DNA of 64,000 nt, taken from Roseomonas sp. OT10. Its GTDB lineage: Bacteria > Pseudomonadota > Alphaproteobacteria > Acetobacterales > Acetobacteraceae. The stretch lies in NCBI RefSeq assembly GCF_020991085.1, contig NZ_CP087720.1:1-64000 (forward strand). Reading direction: 5' to 3'. Positions within the stretch are counted from its first letter, which is position 1, and the number at the start of each line of letters is the position of its first letter. This document shows, piece after piece, positions 24,266 through 32,049 of this stretch. A model generated the notes under the pieces. It saw nothing but the letters and a program-made list of their open reading frames with translations, was not told the origin of the DNA and made no database searches. A program made the translations under genes and the position numbers.

Positions 24266-27200
24266 ATGCCCCCCGCCTATGCCGAACTCGGCTGCCGCTC
24301 CAACTTCACCCTGCTCGACGGCGCCTCGCACCCGCAGGAGCTGGTGGCCACGGCCGCGGCCCTCGGCCACGCCGGAGTGGGGCTGTGCGACACCAACACC
24401 CTGGCCGGAGTGGTGCGCGGGCACGTCGCGGCGCGCGAGGTCGGGCTGCCCTTCGTCGTGGGCTGTCGCCTGCGGTTGGATGACGGCGCCGAGTACCTGT
24501 CCTGGCCCACCGACCGGGCATCCTACGGCCGCCTGACGCGGCTGCTCTCGCTGGGACGGATGCGCTCGCCCAAGGGGGAGTGCGCCATCACCCGCGAGGA
24601 GATGCTGGCCCATGCACCGGGCTGGTGCCTCGCCTTGGTGTCGCCCGTCCGCCCCGACCTCGCCTTCGCCGACCGGCTGCAGGCCGATGCCCGGGCGCTG
24701 TGCGGCGTGCTGGCCCTGCCGCTGCTGTGCACCGCCACCGTGCGCTTCGACGACATCGACGAGGACCGTCTGGAGGCGCTGGCCGAGATGACGGCGGTGA
24801 CCGGCACCGGCCTGCTCGCCGGCAACGACGTGCGCTACCACGTCGCCGCGCGGCGACGGCTGGCCGACGTGCTGACGGCGATCCGCCTTGGTTGCCCCGT
24901 CGACCGCCTCGGACCGGCCGCCGAGCCCAATGCCGAACGGCACCTCAAGCCGCCCGCGGAGATGGCGCGGCTGTTCCGCGACCACCCCGACGCCCTGCGC
25001 AGCACCCTGCGCGTGCTCGACGCCTGCCGGGGCTTCTCGCTCTCCCAGCTCCGGCACGAGTACCCGGACGAGATCCTCGAACCCGGGCGCACGCCGCAGC
25101 AGACGCTGGTGGCCCGGGTGGCCGAAGCCGCGGCAGCGCGCTTCCCGCGTGGCGTGCCGCCTGACATCCAGGCCCACCTCGACCACGAGCTCACCCTGAT
25201 CGAGCAGCTGGACTACGCCCCCTACTTCCTGACGGTGGACGAGGTGGTGCGCTTCGCTCGGGGGCGCGGCATCCTGTGCCAGGGGCGTGGCTCGGCCGCC
25301 AACTCCAGCCTCTGCTACGTGCTGGGCATCACCGCGGTCGACCCGGCCAAGCACGACCTGCTGTTCGAGCGCTTTCTCTCGGCCGAGCGGGCCGAGCCGC
25401 CCGACATCGACGTCGACTTCGAGCACGAGCGGCGCGAGGAAGTAATCCAGTACCTCTACCAGCGCTACGGGCGCGACCGTGCCGCCATCGTGGGCACGGT
25501 GATCCGCTTTCGCAGCCGCTCGGCGATCCGCGAGGTCGGCAAGGCGCTGGGCCTGTCCGAGGACGTCACCGGCCGCCTGGCCAAGGCCAGCTGGGGCCCG
25601 GGGCGGGAGCAGAGCCTGGGCGAGATCGCCGCCGCCGAAGGCCTCGACCTCGCCGACCGCCGCCTCGGTCTCGCCCTGGAGCTGGCCGAGGAGATCCAGG
25701 ATGTCCCCCGGCATCTGGCCACCCATGTCGGCGGCTTCGTCATGAGTCGCGGCCCCCTGGTGGAGATGGCCGTCATCGGCAACGCCGCCATGGAGGGGCG
25801 GACCGTCCTCGAATGGGACAAGGACGACGTCGACGCGCTGGGCCTGCTCAAGGTCGACATCCTGGCGCTGGGGATGCTGTCCTGCCTACGCCGCGGCTTC
25901 GTGCTGCTGCGCCGCCACCGCCTCGGCGACCTCGACCTGGCCGGCGTGCCGCGCGACTGCGAGGCGACCTACGCCATGCTGCGCCGGGCGGACTCCCTGG
26001 GCGTGTTCCAGGTCGAGAGCCGGGCGCAGATGAACATGCTGCCCCGCCTGCGGCCGAGCTGCTTCTACGACCTAGTGGTGCAGGTGGCCCTGGTCCGACC
26101 CGGGCCGATCCAGGGCGACATGGTGCACCCCTACCTGCGCCGCCGCTGGGGCGACGAGAAGCCGGTCTACCCGTCACCCGCCGCCGAGCACGGCCCGCCG
26201 GACGAGCTGAAGCAGGTGCTCGGCCGCACCCTCGGCGTGCCGCTGTTCCAGGAGCAGGCGATGCGGGTGGCCATCGTGGCCGCCGGCTTCACGCCCGGCG
26301 AGGCCGACCAGCTGCGGCGAGCCATGGCGACCTTCAAGTACACCCAGGGGGTGGCCGCCTACCGCGACAGGCTGGTCGGCGGCATGGTCCGCCGCGGCTA
26401 CGACCCCGACCTCGCCCTGCGGGTGTTCCAGCAGATCGAGGGCTTCGGCAGCTATGGCTTCCCGGAGAGCCACGCCGCCTCCTTCGCGCACCTGGCCTAT
26501 GCCTCGGCCTGGCTGAAGTGCCACCACCCCGGGATCTTCGCCGCCGCGCTGCTGAACAGCCAGCCGATGGGCTTCTACGCGCCGGCGCAGATCGTGCGCG
26601 ACGCCCAGGCGCACCGGGTGTCGGTGCGGCCGCTCTGCGTCAACGCCTCGGACTGGGACTGCACGCTGGAGCCGGAGCGGCGCGGCGCCGAGGGCCTGGC
26701 GCTGCGGCTGGGCCTGCGTCTGGCCGCGGGCCTGGCGGCCGAGGACGGCAAGCGCGTGGCCGAGGCGCGGCGCGCGGGCAACGGCTCGCCCTATGCCTCG
26801 GTCGACGAGGTGGTGCGCCGGGCCGGGGTCGGCCGGCGGGCGATCGAGGCGCTGGCCGAGGCGGACGCCTTCGCGGGCCTGGGCCTCGATCGCCGCGCCG
26901 CCATGTGGGACGCCCGGGGAGTGGAGGCGGAGGTCCCGCCGCTGCTGCGTCTCGCGGCCCAGGCCGCGGCGGCCGGCGAGCTGCCGCTGCTGTCCGAGGC
27001 CCCACCGATCCTGCCCGCCGAGGCGGACAGGCAGGCGGTGGTGCTGGACTATGTCTCGACCGGGCTGAGCCTGCGCCAGCACCCGCTGGCGCTGCTGCGC
27101 CCGCAGCTGCGGGCGCTGGGCTGCCGCACGACGCGCGATCTCGAGGCGCTGCCGGCAGGGAGCCGGGTCAGGCTCGCCGGGCTGGTGCTGATGCGCCAGC

Positions 27201-27556
27201 GCCCCGGCACGGCCAAGGGCATCGTCTTCGTCACGGTCGAGGATGAGCACGGCACCGCCAACCTCGTCGTCTACGCCGACGTCGCCGCGCGCGACCGTGC
27301 CGCCCTGGTCGGGGCGCGGCTGCTGCTGGTGGAGGGGCGGGTGGAGCGCGAAACCGAGCGCGCCGAGGTGCCGGTCATCCACCTGATCTGCCGGCGGCTA
27401 AAGGACCGCTCCGAGTTGCTGCGCGGTCTGATGGAGGGCGGAGTGGCGGAGGGCTGGAGCGACGGGGCGATCGGTAGGGCCGACGAGGTCCGCCGGCCCG
27501 AGCCGGGCTCGGCGCGCCCCGCGCCGAAGCTGCCCAGCAGCCGCGACTTCCGCTGA
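24266..27556 (+). CDS. dnaE2: Error-prone DNA polymerase DnaE2
   Basis: 1096-residue C-family polymerase alpha subunit of the DnaE2 type, which carries out damage-induced mutagenic synthesis with ImuB. The PHP domain occupies the N terminus (YAELGCRSNFTLLDGASHPQ). Palm catalytic aspartates are in PPDIDVDFEHERREEV near residue 380. The C-terminal OB fold is visible (RLAGLVLMRQRPGTAKGIVF). Length is normal for the family. Transcribed with imuB from the LexA-box promoter. The last 35 residues are rich in Ala, Pro and Arg and probably disordered. Confidence 0.96.
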   Translation: MPPAYAELGCRSNFTLLDGASHPQELVATAAALGHAGVGLCDTNTLAGVVRGHVAAREVGLPFVVGCRLRLDDGAEYLSWPTDRASYGRLTRLLSLGRMRSPKGECAITREEMLAHAPGWCLALVSPVRPDLAFADRLQADARALCGVLALPLLCTATVRFDDIDEDRLEALAEMTAVTGTGLLAGNDVRYHVAARRRLADVLTAIRLGCPVDRLGPAAEPNAERHLKPPAEMARLFRDHPDALRSTLRVLDACRGFSLSQLRHEYPDEILEPGRTPQQTLVARVAEAAAARFPRGVPPDIQAHLDHELTLIEQLDYAPYFLTVDEVVRFARGRGILCQGRGSAANSSLCYVLGITAVDPAKHDLLFERFLSAERAEPPDIDVDFEHERREEVIQYLYQRYGRDRAAIVGTVIRFRSRSAIREVGKALGLSEDVTGRLAKASWGPGREQSLGEIAAAEGLDLADRRLGLALELAEEIQDVPRHLATHVGGFVMSRGPLVEMAVIGNAAMEGRTVLEWDKDDVDALGLLKVDILALGMLSCLRRGFVLLRRHRLGDLDLAGVPRDCEATYAMLRRADSLGVFQVESRAQMNMLPRLRPSCFYDLVVQVALVRPGPIQGDMVHPYLRRRWGDEKPVYPSPAAEHGPPDELKQVLGRTLGVPLFQEQAMRVAIVAAGFTPGEADQLRRAMATFKYTQGVAAYRDRLVGGMVRRGYDPDLALRVFQQIEGFGSYGFPESHAASFAHLAYASAWLKCHHPGIFAAALLNSQPMGFYAPAQIVRDAQAHRVSVRPLCVNASDWDCTLEPERRGAEGLALRLGLRLAAGLAAEDGKRVAEARRAGNGSPYASVDEVVRRAGVGRRAIEALAEADAFAGLGLDRRAAMWDARGVEAEVPPLLRLAAQAAAAGELPLLSEAPPILPAEADRQAVVLDYVSTGLSLRQHPLALLRPQLRALGCRTTRDLEALPAGSRVRLAGLVLMRQRPGTAKGIVFVTVEDEHGTANLVVYADVAARDRAALVGARLLLVEGRVERETERAEVPVIHLICRRLKDRSELLRGLMEGGVAEGWSDGAIGRADEVRRPEPGSARPAPKLPSSRDFR

Positions 27557-27694
27557 CGCCGTGCCGCCGGCCCTGCCTCGACACGCCGTTCGCCGTTCGC
27601 AGTGCTGCCCCCGACCCTCTCCCGGACCGGTGAGAGGAGAGGGCGCGATGCTGGACACAGGCAGAGGGGAGGGGGCGCTACCGCGAGCGGCGGG

Positions 27695-27807
27695 CGCGCG
27701 ACAAGGGTGCGTCGGCTGGCGCCTCCCGCGCCGGGGCAGGCCCCGGCCGCGCCCTTGTCCCGCGCCGCCGTCACGGTCGGCGGGGGGAATCCAGGAGAAG
27801 GGTTCCC
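27695..27807 (+). promoter_or_regulatory. Structured leader copy 1 (before the DUF3991/Toprim gene)
   Basis: Hairpin 1 pairs GACAAGGG (27700-27707) with CCCTTGTC (27752-27759); relative to other copies both arms changed together (GC to AT pair). Hairpin 2 pairs GGGAA (27785-27789) with TTCCC (27803-27807), enclosing the ribosome site AGGAGAAGG. The start codon is 5 bases later. Confidence 0.65.
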
Positions 27808-27811
27808 AGGG

Positions 27812-28765
27812 ATGAGCGGGCATGACGAGGAACTGGAGCGGATCCGCGAGGGGGTGAACTGCGCCACCCTGCTGGAGCGGCTGCCGCCCCCTTGGCGGCT
27901 GGACCGGACCGGCAGCAGCCGCGACTGCCTGAAGTACCGTCGCGGCAAGGGCGAGATCATCATCGTCAACCACGCCGGTCGCGGCTGGTGGGATGCGGGC
28001 GGCACCGCCAAGGGCGACGTGTTCAGTCTGGTGCAGCACCTGCGGCCCGAGCTGAACTTCGGCCACATCCGCAAGCTGCTACGGGAGCTGGTGGGGCTGC
28101 CACCGAGCTTTCCGGCGCATGCACGGGAGGAGCGGCAGGCCCGTGCGTCGGCGCCGGCCTCGCTGCGCTGGGCCCGGGCTCGGCCGCTGCGGCCGGGATC
28201 GCGGGCGTGGGACTACTTGGCCAAGGAGCGCGGCCTGCCGGCGGCGGTGCTGCGCGCTGCCCGCGCCGCCGATGCCATTCGCGAGGGAGGCTTCGGCACG
28301 CCGTGGTTCGCGCACCGGGATGCGGCTGGAGGCCTGACGGGCTTCGAGATGCGCGGGCCTGCCTTCCGGGGCTTCGCCAAGGGAGCGGAGAAGAGCTTGT
28401 TTCAGTTGCCCGGAGGGCCGCGGCGCGGCAGCTGCCATCCTCGACGGCTGGTGGTGGCCGAGGCGCCGATCGACGCCCTCAGCGTCGCGGCGGTCGAACG
28501 CCTGCCCGGTGACACGCTCTACCTCGCCACCGGCGGCGGCATGGGCCCCGGTACGGTGGCGGCCCTCGGCCGGCTGCTGACGGGCTTGGCGGCCGGGCCG
28601 GAGGCACTCCTGGTCGCGGCCACGGACAACGATCCGGCAGGCGAGCGCTACGCCACCCTGCTGACCGCCCAGGCTGCCACGGCGGGCGTGGCGTATGAAC
28701 GACTGCGGCCACCCGGCGGCCTGGACGACTGGAATGACGCGCTGAAGCGCCGAAGGGAGCAATGA
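27812..28765 (+). CDS. DUF3991 and Toprim domain protein
   Basis: 317 residues, a plasmid/ICE-associated primase-like protein. The N-terminal part (residues 10-90) matches DUF3991-type zinc-less primase modules (YRRGKGEIIIVNHAGRGWWD, KGDVFSLVQHL). The C-terminal Toprim fold shows the conserved Glu in VVAEAPIDALSVAAVE and the DxD motif in ATDNDPAGERYA. These proteins are thought to act in element replication or transfer priming. The ATG at 27812 sits behind a structured leader; the open frame continues upstream through that leader and is not coding. It overlaps the next gene by ATGA. Confidence 0.88.
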   Translation: MSGHDEELERIREGVNCATLLERLPPPWRLDRTGSSRDCLKYRRGKGEIIIVNHAGRGWWDAGGTAKGDVFSLVQHLRPELNFGHIRKLLRELVGLPPSFPAHAREERQARASAPASLRWARARPLRPGSRAWDYLAKERGLPAAVLRAARAADAIREGGFGTPWFAHRDAAGGLTGFEMRGPAFRGFAKGAEKSLFQLPGGPRRGSCHPRRLVVAEAPIDALSVAAVERLPGDTLYLATGGGMGPGTVAALGRLLTGLAAGPEALLVAATDNDPAGERYATLLTAQAATAGVAYERLRPPGGLDDWNDALKRRREQ

Positions 28766-29085
28766 TCCGCCCTTCCGTGCCGCCCAGCCCGGCCGCGGTG
28801 GTGCTCGCAGGCGACCTGCGCGCTGCCTTCCTCCGGCTGCCCCCCGACCAGCAACGGCGTTGCCGTGTGCCGCCGAGCGGCGACGCCCGCCTCGACCGGC
28901 CCGTGCTGGTGGAGGCGGACGACCATTCGGACCACTACCAGGGCATCATCGTCGCGGGCCTGCGCGACGATGATGGCGTGTGGTTGCTCGATGCTTCCTT
29001 CACGCTGCTCACCCTGGACGGGGATGGTCCGCAGGCCACGTTGGTACGCTGCCTCGGATGGAATTGCCGGGTCGAGCCGCTTTGA
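28762..29085 (+). CDS. Conserved hypothetical protein of plasmid backbone
   Basis: 107 residues, no membrane segment or signal. The centre carries many acidic residues (VEADDHSDHYQGIIVAGLRD) and the end is hydrophobic (TLVRCLGWNCRVEPL). Start ATG overlaps the Toprim gene stop (ATGA), so expression is coupled. Family not recognised; codon use is like its neighbours. Confidence 0.75.
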   Translation: MIRPSVPPSPAAVVLAGDLRAAFLRLPPDQQRRCRVPPSGDARLDRPVLVEADDHSDHYQGIIVAGLRDDDGVWLLDASFTLLTLDGDGPQATLVRCLGWNCRVEPL

Positions 29086-29162
29086 CGACCCACGGGGCGT
29101 GGTGGCCGGAACGCGGCGGCAGGTGCTGACCGGAAGCGGTGTGCCCGACGCCGCGAGGTGGC

Positions 29163-29303
29163 ATGGGGCGGGTGGCCAAGGTCTCCCTCGCTCAGGCCAC
29201 CTGTATCCTTCTCGACAGCCATGAGGGCTCCAAGCCCGGCAGCACGCGGAGTGCGGACGTCCTCCTGCCCGCCGTGACGGCCTTGAGCGCCGGGCAGGGA
29301 TGA
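29163..29303 (+). CDS. Small protein translationally coupled to dinB
   Basis: 46 codons from ATG 29163, preceded by GAGG four bases upstream. The peptide begins MGRVAKVSLAQATCILLDSH and ends PAVTALSAGQG. Its TGA overlaps the dinB ATG (ATGA at 29300-29303), the same coupling as used between other genes of this cassette, and GC3 is high. These points support a real gene despite its size. No family recognised; it may serve mainly to couple dinB translation. Confidence 0.55.
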   Translation: MGRVAKVSLAQATCILLDSHEGSKPGSTRSADVLLPAVTALSAGQG

Positions 29304-30385
29304 GGCCAGGATCGGGAGCCGTGCGCCGGATCATCCACATCGACATGGACGCCTTCTATGCCTCCGTGGAGCAGCGCGACGATCCGGCGCTGCGCGGCCT
29401 GCCGGTGGCGGTGGGCGGCTCGCAGGAGCGTGGCGTGGTGGCCGCGGCGAGCTACGAGGCGCGGCGCTTCGGGGTGCGCTCGGCCATGCCCTCGGTGGTG
29501 GCGCGGCGGAAGTGCCCGGAGCTGGTCTTCGTCCGGCCGCGCTTCGACGTCTACCGGGCTGTCTCCGCCGAGATCCGCGAGGTCTTCGCGCGCTACACGC
29601 CGGTGATCGAGCCGCTGTCGCTGGACGAGGCCTACCTCGACGTGACGGAGAACCTCCAGGGGATCGGCTCGGCCACCGAGGTCGCGGAGCGCATCCGGGC
29701 GGAGATCCGGGCCCGGACTGGCCTGACCGCCTCGGCCGGGGTGTCCTACAACAAGTTCCTGGCCAAGCTGGCCTCGGACCACCGCAAGCCCGACGGGCTG
29801 TTCGTGATCACGCCGCGCATGGGGCCGGGCTTCGTCGAGGACCTGCCGGTGGGGCGGTTCCACGGCATCGGCCCGCGGACCGCCGAGCGGATGGAGGCGC
29901 TGGGCATCCGCACCGGGCTGGACCTGCGACGGCAGAGCCTGGAGTTCCTGGAGGCGCGGTTCGGCAAGGCCGGGGCCTACTACCACGCCATCAGCCGCGG
30001 CCAGGACGAACGGCCGGTGCAGGCGCACCGGGTGCGCAAGTCGGTGGGGGCGGAGACGACCTTCGTGCGGGACCTCTCGGCGTTGGAGGAACTTCAGGCC
30101 GCGCTGCGGCCGCTGGCGGCGAAAGTCTGGGCGTATTGCGCGGAGAAGGGAATCCGCGGCCGGACGGTGACGCTGAAGGTGAAGTACGCCGACTTCCGCC
30201 AGGTGACGCGGAGCCAGAGCGTGGGGCGGGCAGTGGCGGACCTCGCGATGCTGGAGGCGATGGCGGGAGGGCTGCTGCGGGCGCTGCTGCCGGCCGAGCG
30301 GGGCATCCGGCTGCTCGGCGTGACCCTCTCGGCCCTGGAAGGCGCGGGCGAGGCAGCAGAGCCGGCGCAGATGGCGCTGCTGTGA
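29300..30385 (+). CDS. dinB: DNA polymerase IV
   Basis: 361-residue Y-family translesion polymerase. Catalytic motifs are intact: IIHIDMDAFYASVEQRDDP at the N terminus, and LSLDEAYLDVT near residue 115, with the YEARRFGVRSAMPS steric-gate region between. The little-finger domain spans roughly 245-350. The C terminus ends QMALL, a degenerate form of the clamp-binding QL(S/D)LF motif. It lies downstream of the imuB-dnaE2 operon with no visible LexA box of its own, so it may be read from the same SOS transcript or coupled to the small upstream gene. Confidence 0.95.
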   Translation: MRPGSGAVRRIIHIDMDAFYASVEQRDDPALRGLPVAVGGSQERGVVAAASYEARRFGVRSAMPSVVARRKCPELVFVRPRFDVYRAVSAEIREVFARYTPVIEPLSLDEAYLDVTENLQGIGSATEVAERIRAEIRARTGLTASAGVSYNKFLAKLASDHRKPDGLFVITPRMGPGFVEDLPVGRFHGIGPRTAERMEALGIRTGLDLRRQSLEFLEARFGKAGAYYHAISRGQDERPVQAHRVRKSVGAETTFVRDLSALEELQAALRPLAAKVWAYCAEKGIRGRTVTLKVKYADFRQVTRSQSVGRAVADLAMLEAMAGGLLRALLPAERGIRLLGVTLSALEGAGEAAEPAQMALL

Positions 30386-30420
30386 CGAAGGCGCGGAACC
30401 CACAGCGGGGCCGGATGCCG

Positions 30421-30867
30421 TCAATCCTTCTCTGCCGACCGGACGTGAGCGTCGTCCCCGCCGAGCACCGTCAGGAAGGCCGCGGGGCGAAGCACCCGGA
30501 TGCCGCGCCACGGATGCAGGACCAGCAGGTCCTCGTCACCGGACACGATGGCTGTCGCGCCGGCTGCCAGCGCCAGCTCGAGGGTGCGGTTGTCCTTGCC
30601 GTCCCGGCAATCCCGAACGGCAACCGTGGGTTCCACCCAGAGGGCTGCCGCGCTCAGCAGCTCGAGGGCCTCGCGCCGACGGTCCTCGGTCAGGATGCGC
30701 GCGAACTTTGGCCTTGCGAGGACCTCGGCGATCTCGCGGTAGACCGCCTCCGACAGGGCGACGATCCCTTGTGACCGGGCCAGGATGAGCGCACGCCGGG
30801 GCACTCCGCCGGGGCTGAGCGCGGCGGACACCACCGTGTTGGCATCGAAGACCCAGACGTCAGGCAC
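30421..30867 (-). CDS. PIN-domain toxin of a type II toxin-antitoxin pair
   Basis: 148-residue PIN-family ribonuclease toxin. The first metal-binding Asp is in VFDANTVVSAALSPGGVPRR, the conserved Glu in LSEAVYREIAEVLARPKF, and the C-terminal acidic pair in CRDGKDNRTLEL and SGDEDLLVL. The ending HPWRGIRVLRPAAFL fits the COG1569-type PIN toxins. A GTG start at 30867, with GGAG four bases upstream, overlaps the antitoxin stop by eight bases; an ATG at 30888 is the alternative. The pair could stabilise the element. Confidence 0.85.
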   Translation of the reverse strand: MPDVWVFDANTVVSAALSPGGVPRRALILARSQGIVALSEAVYREIAEVLARPKFARILTEDRRREALELLSAAALWVEPTVAVRDCRDGKDNRTLELALAAGATAIVSGDEDLLVLHPWRGIRVLRPAAFLTVLGGDDAHVRSAEKD

Positions 30868-31096
30868 GGCGCTCCGCATTGTAGGCATCGAGCTCCGCCG
30901 CGATGTCCTCCTCGGTCAGGCCGCTCGCCTTCGCCTCCTCCGCGGTGCGCTCGAACAGTGCCATCAGCGGATCGTCCGCGCCCGGTCGAACCAGCCTGTC
31001 GACCAGGCGCCCCACGGCCTCGCGTCGGCGCGCGTCGGACAGGGCGGCGGCCGTCGCCGGATCGACGGGGATCTCGATCTTTGCCACCTCGTTCAC
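30860..31096 (-). CDS. Antitoxin partner of the PIN toxin
   Basis: 78 residues. It begins MNEVAKIEIPVDPATAAALS and ends LTEEDIAAELDAYNAERRA, a helical, acidic tail typical of PIN antitoxins that wrap the toxin. The middle (ARRREAVGRLVDRLVRPG) could form a ribbon-helix-helix-like DNA-binding part. The GTG start at 31096 has a GGAGG site six bases upstream, better than any ATG. It precedes and overlaps the toxin gene, the usual order. Family not named with certainty. Confidence 0.75.
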   Translation of the reverse strand: MNEVAKIEIPVDPATAAALSDARRREAVGRLVDRLVRPGADDPLMALFERTAEEAKASGLTEEDIAAELDAYNAERRA

Positions 31097-31200
31097 GGCT
31101 GGCCTCCACATGGCCCCTGACGGAGCCCTCCTGGGGGCTCCGGGAGCGAAGATGGCCAGTGGCCGTCCCGAGGGCAAGTTCCTCCGGAGGACGAGGCCGG

Positions 31201-31695
31201 TCAGCGGCGCACGCCGGAATGCTGAGCGCGCTCCCAATGGCGCCATTCCCAGGGCGGCACCCGCTCGGCCTCAGCCAACTTCCAGAGGCCGCGCCGCTCG
31301 CGGCGTGCCGCAACCTCCAACGACACCAGGGCGGGATCCTTGGCGTAGTGGGTGTAGATCCAGGCGCCACCGCGGCGGACCATCTCGGCGGAAACATCCA
31401 CCGAGCCCACGAAGACGCGCCCGACCGTGCGGCCATAGCGGTCCCTGTCCCCGACCTCGACCCGCACCTGACGTTGCCAGATCAATCCGGCGAGTTCCTA
31501 TCGCGCCCGCTCGCCGTAGGGCTGGCGGTGTTCCGGCGCATCGATCTCGGCCAAGCGAATGCGGATCTGCTGATGGCCGGGGGTCAGCAGCGTGGCGGTA
31601 TCGCCATCACTGATGCCGACGATGCGGCCATGCAGGTCCTCTGCCAGGATAGGACCAACGAGAGCCAGGAAGATGAACAGGGTGCGGAAGAACAT
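31201..31695 (-). pseudogene. Thermonuclease gene inactivated by a nonsense codon
   Basis: A second secreted thermonuclease, close to the one at 17135-17620. It reads MFFRTLFIFLALVGPILAED (signal peptide), IRLAEIDAPEHRQPYGERAR, then TAG at 31498-31500, then in the same frame ELAGLIWQRQVRVEVGDRDR and YGRTVGRVFVG to the end. The stop splits the protein between the first catalytic motif and the second Arg motif. The frame is otherwise intact, so the mutation is recent. It could be a read-through product or a sequencing error, but a pseudogene is simplest. Confidence 0.85.
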
Positions 31696-31931
31696 GCCTC
31701 TCCCATAGCATTTCGGAGTGAATGGACGATGGACACCCCTGGATGGAAGCGAGGCGGGGGCCGGCGAGCGCCGTTGCAGCCTTGTCATGCGGCCTGCTGC
31801 ACCAGAAGGCTGAAGACGCCATAAGCCGCGGTGCCGCGTGGGGTCGGGGACCGCAGCATGGTGGATCATGGAAGTCCTGGCCAGGGAGGAAGGGGGGAGC
31901 GAAGGGCCGGAGGCCCTGCCACCCTCGGCTG

Positions 31932-32034
31932 GAGCGGGGCAAGGGTGCGTCGCTGCGCTCCCGCGCGCGGGGCGCGCGCCCTTGCCCCGCCCCCGCCGGG
32001 GCGGCGGCGGGTGAGGGTCTTCGAGAAGAAGACC
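31932..32034 (+). promoter_or_regulatory. Structured leader copy 2 (before the GHKL ATPase gene)
   Basis: Hairpin 1 arms GGGGCAAGGGTGC (31936-31948) and GCGCCCTTGCCCC (31976-31988) pair along 13 positions with one G-U. Hairpin 2 is a perfect GGTCTTC (32016-32022)/GAAGACC (32028-32034) stem, ending three bases before the AGGAG ribosome site. The rest of the 31696-32049 gap holds no gene. Confidence 0.7.
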
Positions 32035-32049
32035 TACAGGAGCCCACTC

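Noticed and set aside
24248-25726. Long minus-strand open frame opposite dnaE2 (and similar ones at 8442-9956, 41503-42594, 43000-44000, 32128-33819)
   Set aside because: Antisense shadows of GC-rich genes; composition is biased, there are no family motifs, and the sense strands hold well-recognised proteins.
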